A stretch of 64,000 nucleotides of DNA from Flaccisagitta enflata (GCA_965153355.1 OZ231126.1:45074001-45138000), one strand, 5' to 3'. Positions 1-15,856 are shown, counted from the stretch's first letter. Notes: a model not told the origin generated them from the letters alone. Program-made: numbers and translations.

Positions 1-4643
<4,643 letters not shown>

Positions 4644-5396
4644 GATCGGAAGTTAGTTTTTTGAATTTTGAAGATTTGTTTGTTGTCATTTAAGAATTGT
4701 TTTTCCCCTTAACTTTTTCGATATTTTTAGTTTCCTTTCATAAGGCTTTCTTTTAAAAAACGAATCCCGAATTTCTTTTGTAAGATAAAGAGATAGTTGC
4801 ATGTTGCGAGAAAGAAGAGAAAAGAAAAGAGTTGACCGTTCCTATGGAAAGCGTGCTATCTGTTTGTGTCCCTCTTGAGTTAAAACATGGGATGGGCGAA
4901 TCATCATCGTCTTCATCGTCGTCGTCTTTCTACGGAATCATGGAATGTTGGAATTTCCCATCTCAGGGAAAATTCCAAGCAGTAAAAAATCGATGTTATC
5001 CGGATCCAAAGTGTCGGAACAAAGGACACTTGATAGAGGAAGAGAGAGTTGTATTTTCCGAGTTACCGTTATGTTAAAAGATTGAATAAAAACACACATG
5101 AACTACGTGTTACTAAGTTGTTTAATCGGCTTCGTCTCGTTTTAAAATGATTAGGATTAAAACTGACGCTGTCAATGAAAGCAATACTGCCAGTCCTGGA
5201 CGGATCTTCTTCCTCTTCTCTCAAATGCTGAGAGTCATTAAAAAGGCGCACATCTTCAGTTTTGGTTCTGACACGCGATGGGAAGATCAACAGGAAAGGA
5301 CAAGAAAGGAAAAGTTCCAATTTTCGCTTTTCGCGGTCAGAACCGATTTATGGATTGTACTCCCGGGCAAAAAAAGATGGACATCAAAAATTAAGC
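4644..5396. other. Region upstream of cadherin start, no gene recognised
   Basis: Presumed promoter and 5' UTR side of the cadherin gene. A short (TCATCG) patch lies near 4904-4928. No TATA box or other motif could be assigned with confidence, and the open frames here are short and unlike proteins. Confidence 0.4.
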
Positions 5397-5512
5397 TTCC
5401 CTAGTCGCGTGCGGGTGGTCAGGGGCAGTGGAGGAAAGAGCTAATCAAGTATTGGGGCACGGGCTGCAAAAAAAGGCTATAAAAAGTCAAAAAAGGTAAG
5501 CGTTACAGGCGC
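5397..5512 (+). mobile_element. Terminal-hairpin element, 5' part (AGTCGCGTGC subfamily)
   Basis: Contains TAGTCGCGTGCGGGTGGTCA and GGGGCAGT followed by the AAAAAGGCTATAAAAAG type interior. The 3' hairpin is missing. Confidence 0.55.
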
Positions 5513-5590
5513 AAGGATTTACACAGACATGGTAACACGATTAGTTATAAGTTATGACTTATGAGTAATTAAGTGGCCCTCTCTCTGTCC

Positions 5591-5650
<60 letters not shown>

Positions 5651-5654
<4 letters not shown>

Positions 5655-6204
5655 AAATGATTCCGCACTTATGAAAAATGAGTCAGCTGTTTTTTCGTAA
5701 TGGTTAATTATAAGGTTAAATGATTATAAATGTTTTATATCTACCAACTCCGAACACCCGCCACGAAACTTGTTAAATTCATTTGCAGGAATTTTGCCTA
5801 CGCAGTAAAATTTTAAAGTTCAAGCTTTAATTCAAAAACTCAGACCTCAAATACTGCAAATAAAGAGTGCGCAACAGTAAAGACTTGATAATTGTCATCA
5901 TGTCTCACCTTTATCCCTTTTCTGTCATTTTGTTTACGTTCATCACCTCTATTCCATAGTCAACTTAGCTTGGAATCAGATTTTAATATTTGACTCAAAT
6001 TTTGAGTCATCCGTCCGTCCGTCTATCTGTCTGTCTATATTTGTCTGTTTGATGTTTGCTCTGCCGAACAGGCTGTCTATTTATCTGTGTGTTTCTCTGT
6101 CTGAATGTCAGCTTTTCTGTCTCTCTGTCCCTCTGTTTCCTGTCTCTGTCTCTATGTCTTTCTCTTTTTCTCATTGTTTCTCTGTCCGTTTCTCTGTCTC
6201 AGTT

Positions 6205-6251
<47 letters not shown>

Positions 6252-6813
6252 CGATGGGGCAAAAAATGATTCCGCACTTATGAAAAATGAGTCAGCTGTT
6301 TTTTCGTAATGGTTAATTATAAGGTTAAATGATTATAAATGTTTTATATCTACCAACTCCGAACACCCGCCACGAAACTTGTTAAATTCATTTGCAGGAA
6401 TTTTGCCTACGCAGTAAAATTTTAAAGTTCAAGCTTTAATTCAAAAACTCAGACCTCAAATACTGCAAATAAAGAGTGCGCAACAGTAAAGACTTGATAA
6501 TTGTCATCATGTCTCACCTTTATCCCTTTTCTGTCATTTTGTTTACGTTCATCACCTCTATTCCATAGTCAACTTAGCTTGGAATCAGATTTTAATATTT
6601 GACTCAAATTTTGAGTCATCCGTCCGTCCGTCTATCTGTCTGTCTATATTTGTCTGTTTGATGTTTGCTCTGCCGAACAGGCTGTCTATTTATCTGTGTG
6701 TTTCTCTGTCTGAATGTCAGCTTTTCTGTCTCTCTGTCCCTCTGTTTCCTGTCTCTGTCTCTATGTCTTTCTCTTTTTCTCATTGTTTCTCTGTCCGTTT
6801 CTCTGTCTCAGTT

Positions 6814-6900
<87 letters not shown>
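5651..6900. repeat. 609-bp direct tandem duplication, two copies
   Basis: Copy 1 is 5651-6259 and copy 2 is 6260 to about 6900. The non-microsatellite parts appear identical base for base, including CCGTCCGTCCGTCTATCTGT and the CTGTCT-rich tail. Each copy ends in a CT microsatellite of different length (about 36 and about 85 bp). No coding sequence is recognised inside. Confidence 0.93.
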
Positions 6901-6904
<4 letters not shown>

Positions 6905-8270
6905 GTGCGAGGGACACACGCAGGTACTTTGATCTTTTGACCTTTTTCTAAGAAAAAAGAGACTTTTTACCGCCATTTATCATGCAGACATCAACACCTT
7001 TATTTAATGAATCGGAAGTTAAGCTTTAAACTTGTAAAGAAGTATCCAGATCCAGCGTGTCTAATAAAAAATAAACTCCTTACGATTGTTTCAGTGGATT
7101 CTTGTAGTTCTTACGCGTCTTTTCTGTACCACAATCTACAGTCTGCAATCGAGTCCACAGTGTTTAGGTTATCAAAACTAGCGCATGTTATTCACACCTC
7201 ATATGGGCATAATGATCGGTGAGGGCATGGGTAGTTTGCAAGATTGATTCTAAAGCAAGCCCGCGAGCCCGATGATCTCTATTTTTCTGTCGGGTTTTCA
7301 TCTTTTGCTGGATGTGAGCCCGGGAGGCTCCTTCATATTAGGTTACAAGTTGCATACATGCTGAATCTCTATTGGACCTATTGGTGATACTATACCTTTG
7401 AAATTTGATAATTTTCACCTATTGAATTGTTCTATCATTGTTCATCGAAAAATCTTTAAGTGGCGGACCGGATATTCTGTCAGAGGAATTGTCCGTTTTT
7501 TTCAGTCAGAGTGTATTACCACGCGTTTCTTACCCTATATGAATGACCAGCCGCATTTCTTTTCAGGTGGCGCTATGCTACGTTGCTGGCCCCTCTTAGG
7601 TGTGGATTGAAAAATTGCGTGGCGTTCTTCTCGCCCTATGACACTGAAACTTGTGAAAACCTGATCCCCAGGTCGTTGCAAATATATTGGAAACGAATGC
7701 CAAGTACGCGGAGTAGAGATACAGGTGAAGAGTGGATTTCTTTATATAATGCTTCTCCGACATAAAATCAATTGGGTCAGAGGAGATAAGAGAGTTTGTT
7801 GCGGTAAAAAGTTAAAAACGGACGATCGTGCTTAGTTTATTCCACCACATAGATTTTAGTGATGACAAAGTAGTATTCATCGGTAATCAATAGGAAAAGT
7901 CTTTTTATTCTGCTGAAACAAAATATTTTCCCTCATTGCTTCAATATGCAAATTAGGGTTTTATATATCCGGTTTATTCACATGAGAATACATGTAGCAG
8001 AACAAAGAATATAAACGAGGACAAGGAAACATGACGTCCTGTATCGGGCTCGCTGTTTTTCGGTGTTTTTGTTAGAAGTTAGCCCAAAAGGCTCAGTCAC
8101 AGAAAAAGCTAAAATCAGGCATGATAGTTTGTTGCTCTGCACTTAACAATTCATTGTCGAAAGATGTTTCATCATACGATGTGCATTGTGCAAGTTGTGC
8201 ATTGTGTAGTCCAATAACATAGCCAGTGTGCTCTTGTCATAACATGAATATGTTTACTCTCTTTATCTCT
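6901..8270. other. Unique-looking sequence, no gene recognised
   Basis: Mixed composition with short open frames on both strands, none with a recognisable motif or splice-supported exon structure. Confidence 0.4.
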
Positions 8271-8298
8271 TTCTCTCTCTTTATCTCTTTCTCTCTCT

Positions 8299-8332
<34 letters not shown>
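8271..8332. repeat. CTTT/CT microsatellite
   Basis: Three TCTCTTTATCTCTT units followed by a pure CT run. Confidence 0.95.
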
Positions 8333-8334
<2 letters not shown>

Positions 8335-8442
8335 ATTCTTCCTGCCCATTCTCAGAATCTCACGCTCACGAAGCTAACGAGAGCGGAGTTTAATGCTGGC
8401 GAGAATTCTCAGAATTCATGCTACCGAGAATCGGGGATTTTC

Positions 8443-8468
8443 ACGCTACCGAGAATTCTCGGTAGCGT
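8443..8468. repeat. 26-bp perfect palindrome centred on GAATTC
   Basis: ACGCTACCGAGAA followed exactly by its reverse complement. Half-copies of the same words (CGAGAATTCTC, GCTACCGAGAATCGG) lie just upstream at 8394-8436. Confidence 0.9.
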
Positions 8469-8499
8469 TAAAGTGGTAACAGAAATTTGATTCTTGCTA

Positions 8500-8985
8500 T
8501 TGAGAATTTGTTTATCTTTTTCTCTGCCCTTTGTCCTGCTTTTTCTTTTCTTTTTTCTTCCACTTTATTTTTTTCTTCTCCTATTTTCTTTTTCTTTTCT
8601 TTTTTTTTTTTTTTTAATTTTTTTCATTTTTTTCATTTTTTTATTTCTTTGTTCTTCTTTTTTACTTCTATGTTTTGTGTTTTTCTTTTTTTCTTTCCTT
8701 CCTTTTTCTTTCTCTCTTTCTTTCAATCTTCCTCTCTTCCTCTCTTTTTTTTCCTTTCTTTGGTTTTTTTATAATTTTTTTGTCTTTTTCTTCTTTATTT
8801 CTTTTTTTTTCTTTTTGTCTTTGTTCATTTTTTGCTTCCTTCCATTCTTCCTTTTTTTTCTTTTTTTCTGTTTTTTTTTTTTTTGTTCCTCCCTTCCTCT
8901 CTTTTTTTTTTCTTTCTTTTTTTTTATCTCTTTTCTTTTCTTTTTTTTATTCATTCTTTCTTTTTTTCTTTTTCTAAATATCTTT
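8500..8985. repeat. T-rich CTTT low-complexity tract
   Basis: Irregular TTTTTCTTTC sequence giving Phe/Ser-rich false frames on the plus strand. Confidence 0.9.
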
Positions 8986-8989
8986 TTCA

Positions 8990-9437
8990 TCTCTTTATTT
9001 GAGTGTATTATGTCTTTTCATTAGTGCAACAAAAAATCAAAGAACAAAATAATTCTAATTCAAGACAGGCAAAAATTAACAATTGAAAAAACAAATTAAT
9101 TGCCTTTGAAGATAATGGCTTTCTTAATATAATCATCAAATATGTTTATGAAAAAATATTTTTGACAATGAAAATCATAAATGTGTGATCAGAAAGAAAA
9201 GGTGAAATTACTTCTAAATTAACTGAATTCATCCTAAAAATTTTGATAACAAAGATGAAATGAAAAAGATTTAACAAGAAAAAACTTTGTTTGATGAAAA
9301 AATATCTCTAGGAAAAACCTGTATGAGAAATGATATCATTTTTTCCGTGAAAAATTCATCTTTATCATCTTTAGACTTTATGTTTTGACTTTTTTTTAAG
9401 TGCTCATTCCACCTAAACTTGTTCATTAAACTAACAT
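8990..9437. other. AT-rich sequence, nothing recognised
   Basis: High AT content with A-runs. There is no open frame of note. Confidence 0.5.
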
Positions 9438-9454
9438 GAGAAAGAGAGAGAGAG

Positions 9455-9549
<95 letters not shown>
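9438..9549. repeat. (AG)n microsatellite
   Basis: AG repeat with small interruptions. Confidence 0.97.
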
Positions 9550-9552
<3 letters not shown>

Positions 9553-9654
9553 AATTATTCTCGTGAATAACTATTTTTACAATAATCATCATAACCTGAT
9601 AATTGATTTAACGCATGGCACTCTCATACATTTAAACATCAAAACGGTTATCGT

Positions 9655-9684
9655 TAATGCTACCGAGAATTCTCGGCAGCATTA
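9655..9684. repeat. 30-bp near-perfect palindrome centred on GAATTC
   Basis: TAATGCTACCGAGAA followed by its reverse complement with one mismatch. It shares the core CTACCGAGAATTC with the palindrome at 8443-8468. Confidence 0.88.
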
Positions 9685-9691
9685 CCCACTC

Positions 9692-9698
<7 letters not shown>

Positions 9699-9786
<88 letters not shown>
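9699..9786. repeat. (AG)n microsatellite
   Basis: Pure AG repeat. Confidence 0.97.
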
Positions 9787-9789
<3 letters not shown>

Positions 9790-9831
9790 ACTTTGCATAA
9801 AATCGTTTCGCTTAAGTCTCAGCACATTTAC

Positions 9832-10033
9832 CTGCCACGTGGACGGTCGTAGGCGTCGGCGTCGGCCGTGGCTGGAGCGGCGCCGTTGGCGGCGTCGGCA
9901 GCGGCGGACGAGAAGGACTGAGAGCGCGCCGGGACCGGAGAAAGCGGCGCCCCCACGTTAACGTAGATCGCGGATTCCTTAATGGCCCATTCTTGATTCT
10001 CTTGATTCTCCTCAATCCGTTGATGGGGAGGTG
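9832..10033 (-). CDS. Probable internal exon of an unrecognised gene
   Basis: Acceptor CATTACCGTTCAG, donor GTAAATG, 202 bp. In the phase that leaves two bases at each end it encodes 66 residues, starting PPHQRIEENQENQEWAIKES, then AIYVNVGAPLSPVPARSQSF, and ending in an Ala/Asp-rich stretch to AYDRPRG. It is GC-rich (the 3' part strongly so) in an AT-rich neighbourhood and sits between two AG microsatellites. The family is not recognised. It could be an intracellular tail (a Tyr in a YVNV context) or a low-complexity linker. It is 5.2 kb upstream of the cadherin start on the same strand, and no connecting exon was found. Confidence 0.45.
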
Positions 10034-10050
10034 CTGAACGGTAATGAAGA

Positions 10051-10176
<126 letters not shown>

Positions 10177-10244
10177 GAAATAGAATGAGGGGCAGAATTT
10201 TTATACTGTAATTTCCATCAAAAAAAAAAAAAAAAAAAAAAGAA

Positions 10245-10900
10245 GAAACGTGATGTCGGCTAGATGAAGCAAGTTGCGATAGGTAAAATTAAATCAAGGT
10301 CAGTGTTTCTTTTCCTTTTTCTGTGAAATAAAAAGGATTTGGGGGTTGAACTTATCATTTTTCCTCAGATGAGATCTCGTTATGTCACATGTCATCTTAA
10401 GTCACATGTCGTTAAGTCACATGTCATGGACTCATTTGAATAAGGAAAAGTAACATGAGGTTTTCATCGACGAATTTCGGCGACTGTGACATATGACTGT
10501 GACCACGTGAACAAAGACGAACTTTTAAATCGCCAATATTGCGTACGTAAAAATTGATGAAAGTTCTAGACCATATGATAGCCCTTAAAAATTTCTTTCA
10601 TCTGCTATTGATATCTTATTTCGTTTAAAAATGGCAATAGGTTGAATAAAAACATGCCCAGTGTAGTTTCACTATCTCTTTATAAGAGTTGCATTTTAGA
10701 AGAATAGACTTTGTATTCGGAGGGCTTCTAAACCGTTTGAGATACTGACATGGGATTGGACTAGAATGAAAGATTTTTTGAAAAACTTCAAAACTGTTGC
10801 AATTGAAAGTCGTTTGGATTGTTTCTTTTATCTGTTTTATCAATTAACAAATGGGTGCGTCTTTTTTCAGTCAAGCAGTTAAATGTTGTCCAAATTTTAT
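10245..10900. other. No gene recognised
   Basis: AT-rich sequence. A small direct repeat of GTCACATGTC words lies at 10384-10428. Confidence 0.4.
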
Positions 10901-10905
10901 AGATT

Positions 10906-11118
10906 GAAGTGACGCGGGGTCACAATATCGTTGCGGACGGGTGGGCAGGGGCATCCAACCCCCATCCACACCCCAACCCACCCCCAACACTCAAACATAC
11001 ACAAAAAGTTTTGAAAACGCTCTATTTCCCACTTTTCAACTTGATCACCATGACGGACGTACCGATGGAAGGACGGACGGACAAAGTCTCTTATAGAGTT
11101 GCGTGTCCGCAACTAAGA
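10906..11118 (+). mobile_element. Terminal-hairpin element, GTGAC left-hairpin subfamily
   Basis: The left hairpin is GTGACGCGGGGTCAC, the arm GTTGCGGACGGGTGGGCAGG, then a C-rich block, GGACGGACGG words and TATAGAGTTGCGTGTCCGC. The terminal hairpin AGTTGCG/CGCAACT (11097-11103 with 11108-11114) has a TGTC loop and is followed by AAG. Confidence 0.75.
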
Positions 11119-11395
11119 ATGATTCATGCGGGGATGAAGAACAAAGCGAAAAGCATTCGGGACAAATCAGTATGCATGTGAGGCCAAGACTAGTAGAGAC
11201 AGATTAGGATGAGTTGAGATCTTGAGATGAGCCAAGAAAATGTGTAACGTGAACGTTAGACCTCAACATCTTTTTCGTTGTGAAGACGATCCACTCGCCA
11301 AAACGTTGTCTTCCTTTTCACTTCTGACTTGGTCACGACGGGTTAAGACGACTGCGAAAGCATTGAAGGTGGTGCTCGTCTTTTTCTCCACAATT

Positions 11396-11580
11396 TTTAG
11401 TCGCTTGCTACACCCCGCTTTGTCCGTCGGTCGGTCGGTCGGTTGGTCCGTCATATTTTAATCTTTTTTATGATTTATATTCTTTGACCCTACTGCTCCT
11501 GCCTAAATGGTCTGGTGACCTCAAATATGGCCCCTGCCCATCCGCACGCGACTGGGGTAGCCGTGTATCCGACCTTGTTT
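11396..11580 (-). mobile_element. Terminal-hairpin element, AGTCGCGTGC subfamily, decayed 3' hairpin
   Basis: On the minus strand it runs from AACAAGGTCGGATACACGGC through AGTCGCGTGCGGATGGGCAG and a GACC run to a decayed terminal hairpin near 11400. Confidence 0.65.
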
Positions 11581-11599
11581 ATAGAAGAGACGATTTGGC

Positions 11600-12290
11600 A
11601 TGGCAAATCTTGCATGGAGATGGAAATGGGAAATTTCCATCGATTTTTTGTATCACCTGGCATTTGTTAAATGTAATGTCTTATCCTGTCAACTTAACGG
11701 AAAGGACTTCCTTTTTAGGATCGAAACTTAACCTTGCTGTACCAGATGCTCTTTAATCTTTTAATTATTCAAGACTAAAACGTTCATCATTTAAAGATTA
11801 AAACATCATTTTTCGCCACTATTCTATAAAAACACGCCTGACGCAAGCCGTTTGGCTTCTGTTTAGTTTACCAGCTTTTTCTTACTCCCATCACCGTTGG
11901 TCATATCTTTTCTTTTCTTTTCCTTTTTTTTTTCTTTTTCATCTTTTATTTTTTTTTCCTCTTTTCTTTTTTATTTCTATCTATACTACTTTTTTTTTCT
12001 CGAGATCGACTGGAGAAAACTTAACCTGAATTTCGTGAGCATTTCCTTTCATGTTGGCCCGAGGCGGCTTTTCAACATCTCATTTTTATCTTTTTTACCT
12101 GATATCTTCAAGACTTAATTCCCCGAATTTCAGCCATCGGCCTCTCACTCATCACCATTCAAATGGCACGATGGCGTGAAACGCTTCGGGATGGAACAAA
12201 TGTCTTATTTACACAATTTTATTCATACATGATACGTAGTAGCTAAAAACTCATTATTGTTTTAGTCACGGATTTTCAACTCCATACAAG
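11600..12290. other. No gene recognised
   Basis: Ordinary sequence with a T-rich patch at 11905-12000. Confidence 0.4.
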
Positions 12291-12363
12291 GCTTTGGCCA
12301 TCCTTAGGTCTGTCTGTAAGTTTTTTGGTCCATCTGTGATGCTCGAAAATGTGAATATGTGCA

Positions 12364-12517
<154 letters not shown>

Positions 12518-12519
12518 CG

Positions 12520-13115
12520 GTCTGTGGAGGAGGGGGGGAGGAGTTTTATGCCTCTACCCATCTCTCCGCAATGAATTTGTTACTTGGAGTTACTTGTTTT
12601 TTGTTTGTTTTTTTTTATTTATTTTTGTTTTTTTTTATTTATTTTTGTTTTTTTTGCATCATCCACCTTTTATGGTATAAGAAAAATGTAGATAAAATGA
12701 ATAATTGTTGTAAACATGCGTCGTTTCAGTGAATTTCGTCCCATTGCATACTTGCCACTCCTATTTTTTTTTCAACTCGCCTTACCTTCGTATGGTTCGC
12801 CCCCGCTCTCCCTCTCCACCCATTCGTTTGCAGGATGCCAATTAGCTCTCATCGGGTTTCCTTCGGCATGATCTTGGATATAACATTTTCATCTGCATCC
12901 TCGCATCTATAAGTATGATCACACTATGTTTTAGACTTTCACATGTTTTGAAATGCTACTGTTGTTGCTTCCCACACAAACAATCATCGATTATGTCATC
13001 TCGGGCGAACCAACAATCAAACAGACAAACAAACACACAAACAAACAAACAAACTTCTCTTCTGTTCCTGATTTATTTTTTCCGCAGATAAATACCTGGT
13101 TCAATGTTTTCCTTC
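12520..13115. other. No gene recognised
   Basis: T-rich stretch at 12596-12657 and a CAAACA run at 13017-13053. The rest is featureless. Confidence 0.4.
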
Positions 13116-13122
13116 ATTTCTC

Positions 13123-13398
13123 TCATGTAGCCCCGCATGTATCTTCCCCATGGCTTTTCAAATTTTCTACATCACCTATCTCCTCCTTTGCCTCCCGGCG
13201 ATCCAGGGCCAGATTCTCCTTCTCCACCTTGTTCGATTCCAAAAATCTGATTGATTCAATTTTCATTCCTTGAGGTACAATTTTCATTTCTCCTGGATTT
13301 TTTTTCGGTTTGCCCTCCTGGATTTTCTTTTTCTTCCCCTTTGAGTCCTTCCACCTGGATTCTCTTGCTTGTTCTTCCGCCGTTGGCGGCTCAACCAT
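13123..13398 (-). CDS. Hypothetical Lys/Glu-rich ORF, 91 codons
   Basis: ATG in a good context (AAGCATGG), beginning MVEPPTAEEQARESRWKDSK and rich in Lys and Glu to the stop. It has no recognised domain. A second minus-strand frame near 13205 reads as short Gly-X-Y words (GESGP, GSPGGKGGD), so it may be a relic of a collagen-like exon. A third frame just downstream reads KFEKPWGRYMRGYMREMKEN before a GTATTTATC donor-like word. The overlap of plausible frames suggests a decayed or frameshifted gene rather than an intact small one. Confidence 0.25.
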   Translation of the reverse strand: MVEPPTAEEQARESRWKDSKGKKKKIQEGKPKKNPGEMKIVPQGMKIESIRFLESNKVEKENLALDRREAKEEIGDVENLKSHGEDTCGAT

Positions 13399-13921
13399 GC
13401 TTTACATTTCTTTTCTTTCTCTCCTAACATACAGCTGCATCCCGCTCTATAACGGATCCAAGAGTAACATAAATCCTCCTGCGATAAATTTGAAATCTAA
13501 GGACTTTCATCATTTATCTTTATCTCTTACAAAATCTGCTTATGATTTAAGAAATCTTTTAGTTTCTTTACATCCGGTATTGCGGGGTTCAACTTTACCA
13601 CGAATCCGCGATCGAAGTTTTACGCAAACTATGGACACCTACAAGTTGAGTTAACACCCTCTGGTTTTAAAGGTCCTACACCGCCTTCTGTTGCCGCCCC
13701 TCCCTTTTTTTATGTAACGGTTGGATGCATTTGCCGAAATCAGGTTATGCGTGACTCTACTTTCAGAAGTGCCTTCCCTGACTTAATTGTTTGTGAGGAA
13801 GAACACCAGTTAAGTTAAACGCGTTTGTGCCCCCCGCCCCGATCCGAGTGTGTACCAGGAAGGCAGAAAATCGTGACAAAGTTGGGAGGAATGGACCGAT
13901 TGAATAGATGGATAAACTTAC

Positions 13922-13993
13922 CGACCGATTTAAAACTACCCATGATGGTCTTCTTGTAAACAGCTTCGCACATATTGCTCTCCAAAGTAATGA
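13922..13993 (-). CDS. Possible 72-bp coding exon
   Basis: Strong acceptor TTATCTAATATTTCCAG and donor GTAAGT on the minus strand. One frame reads ITLESNMCEAVYKKTIMGSF and ends KSVG. A second frame is also open. It lies just downstream of the short ORF at 14242 on the same strand, but no clear donor links the two. Family unknown. Confidence 0.35.
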
Positions 13994-14002
13994 CTGGAAA
14001 TA

Positions 14003-14242
14003 TTAGATAAGGAAAATGTCCCATGAAGTACCGACGCCACTAGAATCACGATTTAGTTTAGTTTGGTCAAGTTGACTTTTTCCTTGGCGGTAATTGGAAC
14101 AAGTCGTGTTGGTGGATTTGGTATAATCGGACCACTCGGGTGTGTCAATATGCAAAAGTTCTTTTGATCTTTTCACAACGCTAACACAGCATGGGAACAT
14201 TAATTTTAGGACCTTCATCGTTTTTCTTTTTTGAAATTTCAA
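14003..14242 (-). CDS. Short ORF, one of two dispersed copies
   Basis: ATG-initiated frame containing MKVLKLMFPCCVSVVKRSKE, then LLHIDTPEWSDYTKS. A reverse-oriented homologous copy lies at 20512-20682 with the same 5' flank and reading frame (MKVLKLVSTCCVSVVKRSKE, LLHIDTPDR). The hydrophobic, Cys-containing start could be a short signal-like segment. No family is recognised. It could be a conserved small exon duplicated with its leader, or part of a dispersed repeat. Confidence 0.3.
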   Translation of the reverse strand: MKFQKRKTMKVLKLMFPCCVSVVKRSKELLHIDTPEWSDYTKSTNTTCSNYRQGKSQLDQTKLNRDSSGVGTSWDIFLI

Positions 14243-14499
14243 TTACCTTCCGTTTTTGTTTCGCAAAAAACAGTTCAAGCCGTTATGCAAATTAAGGTAA
14301 AGGAAATCAATCCTGTTTGTGTGTCCAGCGGTCTCTGTCTGTATTTCTTTCCAGGTATATTCAATTGTTGACACATGTAAGTGTTGTTAATATTCTAAAC
14401 CCCGAAATGGTAGTGTTAACAACTACCAGGCTGTATCTTGACATTAACGGACAGAACAGGATGCAACGAAAACATTGAAAAAAAACAAACAACCAAGAT

Positions 14500-14573
14500 C
14501 TCTCTGTCTCGCTCTCTCTCTCGCTCTATCTCTCGCTCTCTCTCTCACTCTTCTCTCTCTCTCTCTCTCTCTC
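14500..14573. repeat. CT/GCTCTCT microsatellite
   Basis: CTCTCTCTCGCTCT-type imperfect repeat. Confidence 0.95.
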
Positions 14574-14673
14574 CGTCATACTCTGGGCGCGCCAAGAAAA
14601 GTCAATTTCTGATTGAGCGTCGAAACGTGATCGCGCCAGTAGTTGAATTATACCAGTTTAGAATATATATTTT

Positions 14674-14853
14674 AGTAGCGTGCTACGCGACTCTACACCC
14701 AGCTTTGTCGGTCCGTCCGTCACATTTTTTTTTTGGGGGGGGGGGTTTGCGGTTTTTGGCCTCACTGCTCCTGCCCAAATGATGGAGTGACCTCAATTAT
14801 GGCCCTGCCCACCCACACGCAACTGGGATAGCCATGCATCCGGCCTTGTTTCA
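14674..14853 (-). mobile_element. Terminal-hairpin element, AGTCGCGTGC subfamily
   Basis: At the window-left end TAGTAGCGTGCTACGCGACT (one mismatch from the hairpin), then TCGGTCCGTCCG, a poly-T/poly-G tract, CCTGCCCA and finally GCATCCGGCCTTGTTT. Confidence 0.65.
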
Positions 14854-14919
14854 GTCCCTTTTACCTGTTGTACTGTTAGACTTCTTCCCACTCTTGCCCC
14901 TGCCCCCCCCCCATCTCTA

Positions 14920-15088
14920 CCTCTGTCTCTTCATCTTTGTCTCTCCGTCTGTCTCTCCATTTCTGTTTCTCCGTCTCAATCTCTGTCTCTCCGTCTCCGT
15001 CTCTGTCTCTCCGTCTCAATCTCTGTCTCTCCATCTCCATCTCTGTCTCTCCGTCTTTGTCTCTGTCTATCTGTCTGTCTCTCTCTCT

Positions 15089-15172
<84 letters not shown>

Positions 15173-15225
15173 ATGCAATCACGCATGCATGTACAAACAC
15201 GTACAGGAACACATACACGTACAGG

Positions 15226-15306
<81 letters not shown>
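14920..15306. repeat. Compound CTGTCT / (CT)n / (AC)n repeat
   Basis: Imperfect TCTCTGTCTCTCCG words to about 15075, pure CT to 15168, then AC from 15228. Confidence 0.95.
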
Positions 15307-15309
<3 letters not shown>

Positions 15310-15569
15310 TGATCAGTTAAAACAGTTGTTCGATGGTTCATTCACCGTTTATTCATGACTTGTGACAACATTGCTTTGTAAAAAAAAAACCGAGAACAAA
15401 GGGTGAGAGTCTTGGGAACTCTCAAACTCATGTAACTCTCAAAATCATGTAACAGGAGAAGAAAGGGGGCATCCTCTTAATCACTTCTCATCGTGCTTCA
15501 GTAAAATTGAAAATTATTGATAAAATTCTGTTGTGGTGCTTTAATGGAAATGAAATGCACTTATTCTTC

Positions 15570-15716
15570 AACAACCAGGCCGGATACACGGCCATACCAG
15601 TTGTAGACGGGTGGGCAGGGGCGGAGATGCGCGTTTCGCACTTTTTGACTCATGCTCACCGACGTACAGATGGACGGACAAAGGCTCGTATAGAGTTGCG
15701 TGTCCGCTACTAAAAA
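15570..15716 (+). mobile_element. Terminal-hairpin element, AGTTGCGGAC subfamily
   Basis: Starts ACAACCAGGCCGGATACACG, arm AGTTGTAGACGGGTGGGCAG, then TATAGAGTTGCGTGTCCGC and TACTAAAAAA. It abuts a CTTT/CT microsatellite. Confidence 0.65.
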
Positions 15717-15721
15717 ATCTT

Positions 15722-15741
15722 TTTCTCTTTCTTTCTTTCTT

Positions 15742-15837
<96 letters not shown>

Positions 15838-15838
15838 A
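15722..15838. repeat. CTTT and (CT)n microsatellite
   Basis: Directly follows the A-rich end of the preceding element. Confidence 0.95.
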
Positions 15839-15856
15839 CATTTTAAATGGATGAAC

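Noticed and set aside
10906-11181. Plus-strand 90-codon frame with His/Pro-rich start
   Set aside because: It lies wholly over a terminal-hairpin element; related copies do not preserve the frame.
13205-13260. Short collagen-like Gly-X-Y frame on the minus strand
   Set aside because: Only about six triplets, phase irregular and followed by a stop; too short to call a collagen gene, noted in the ORF entry instead.
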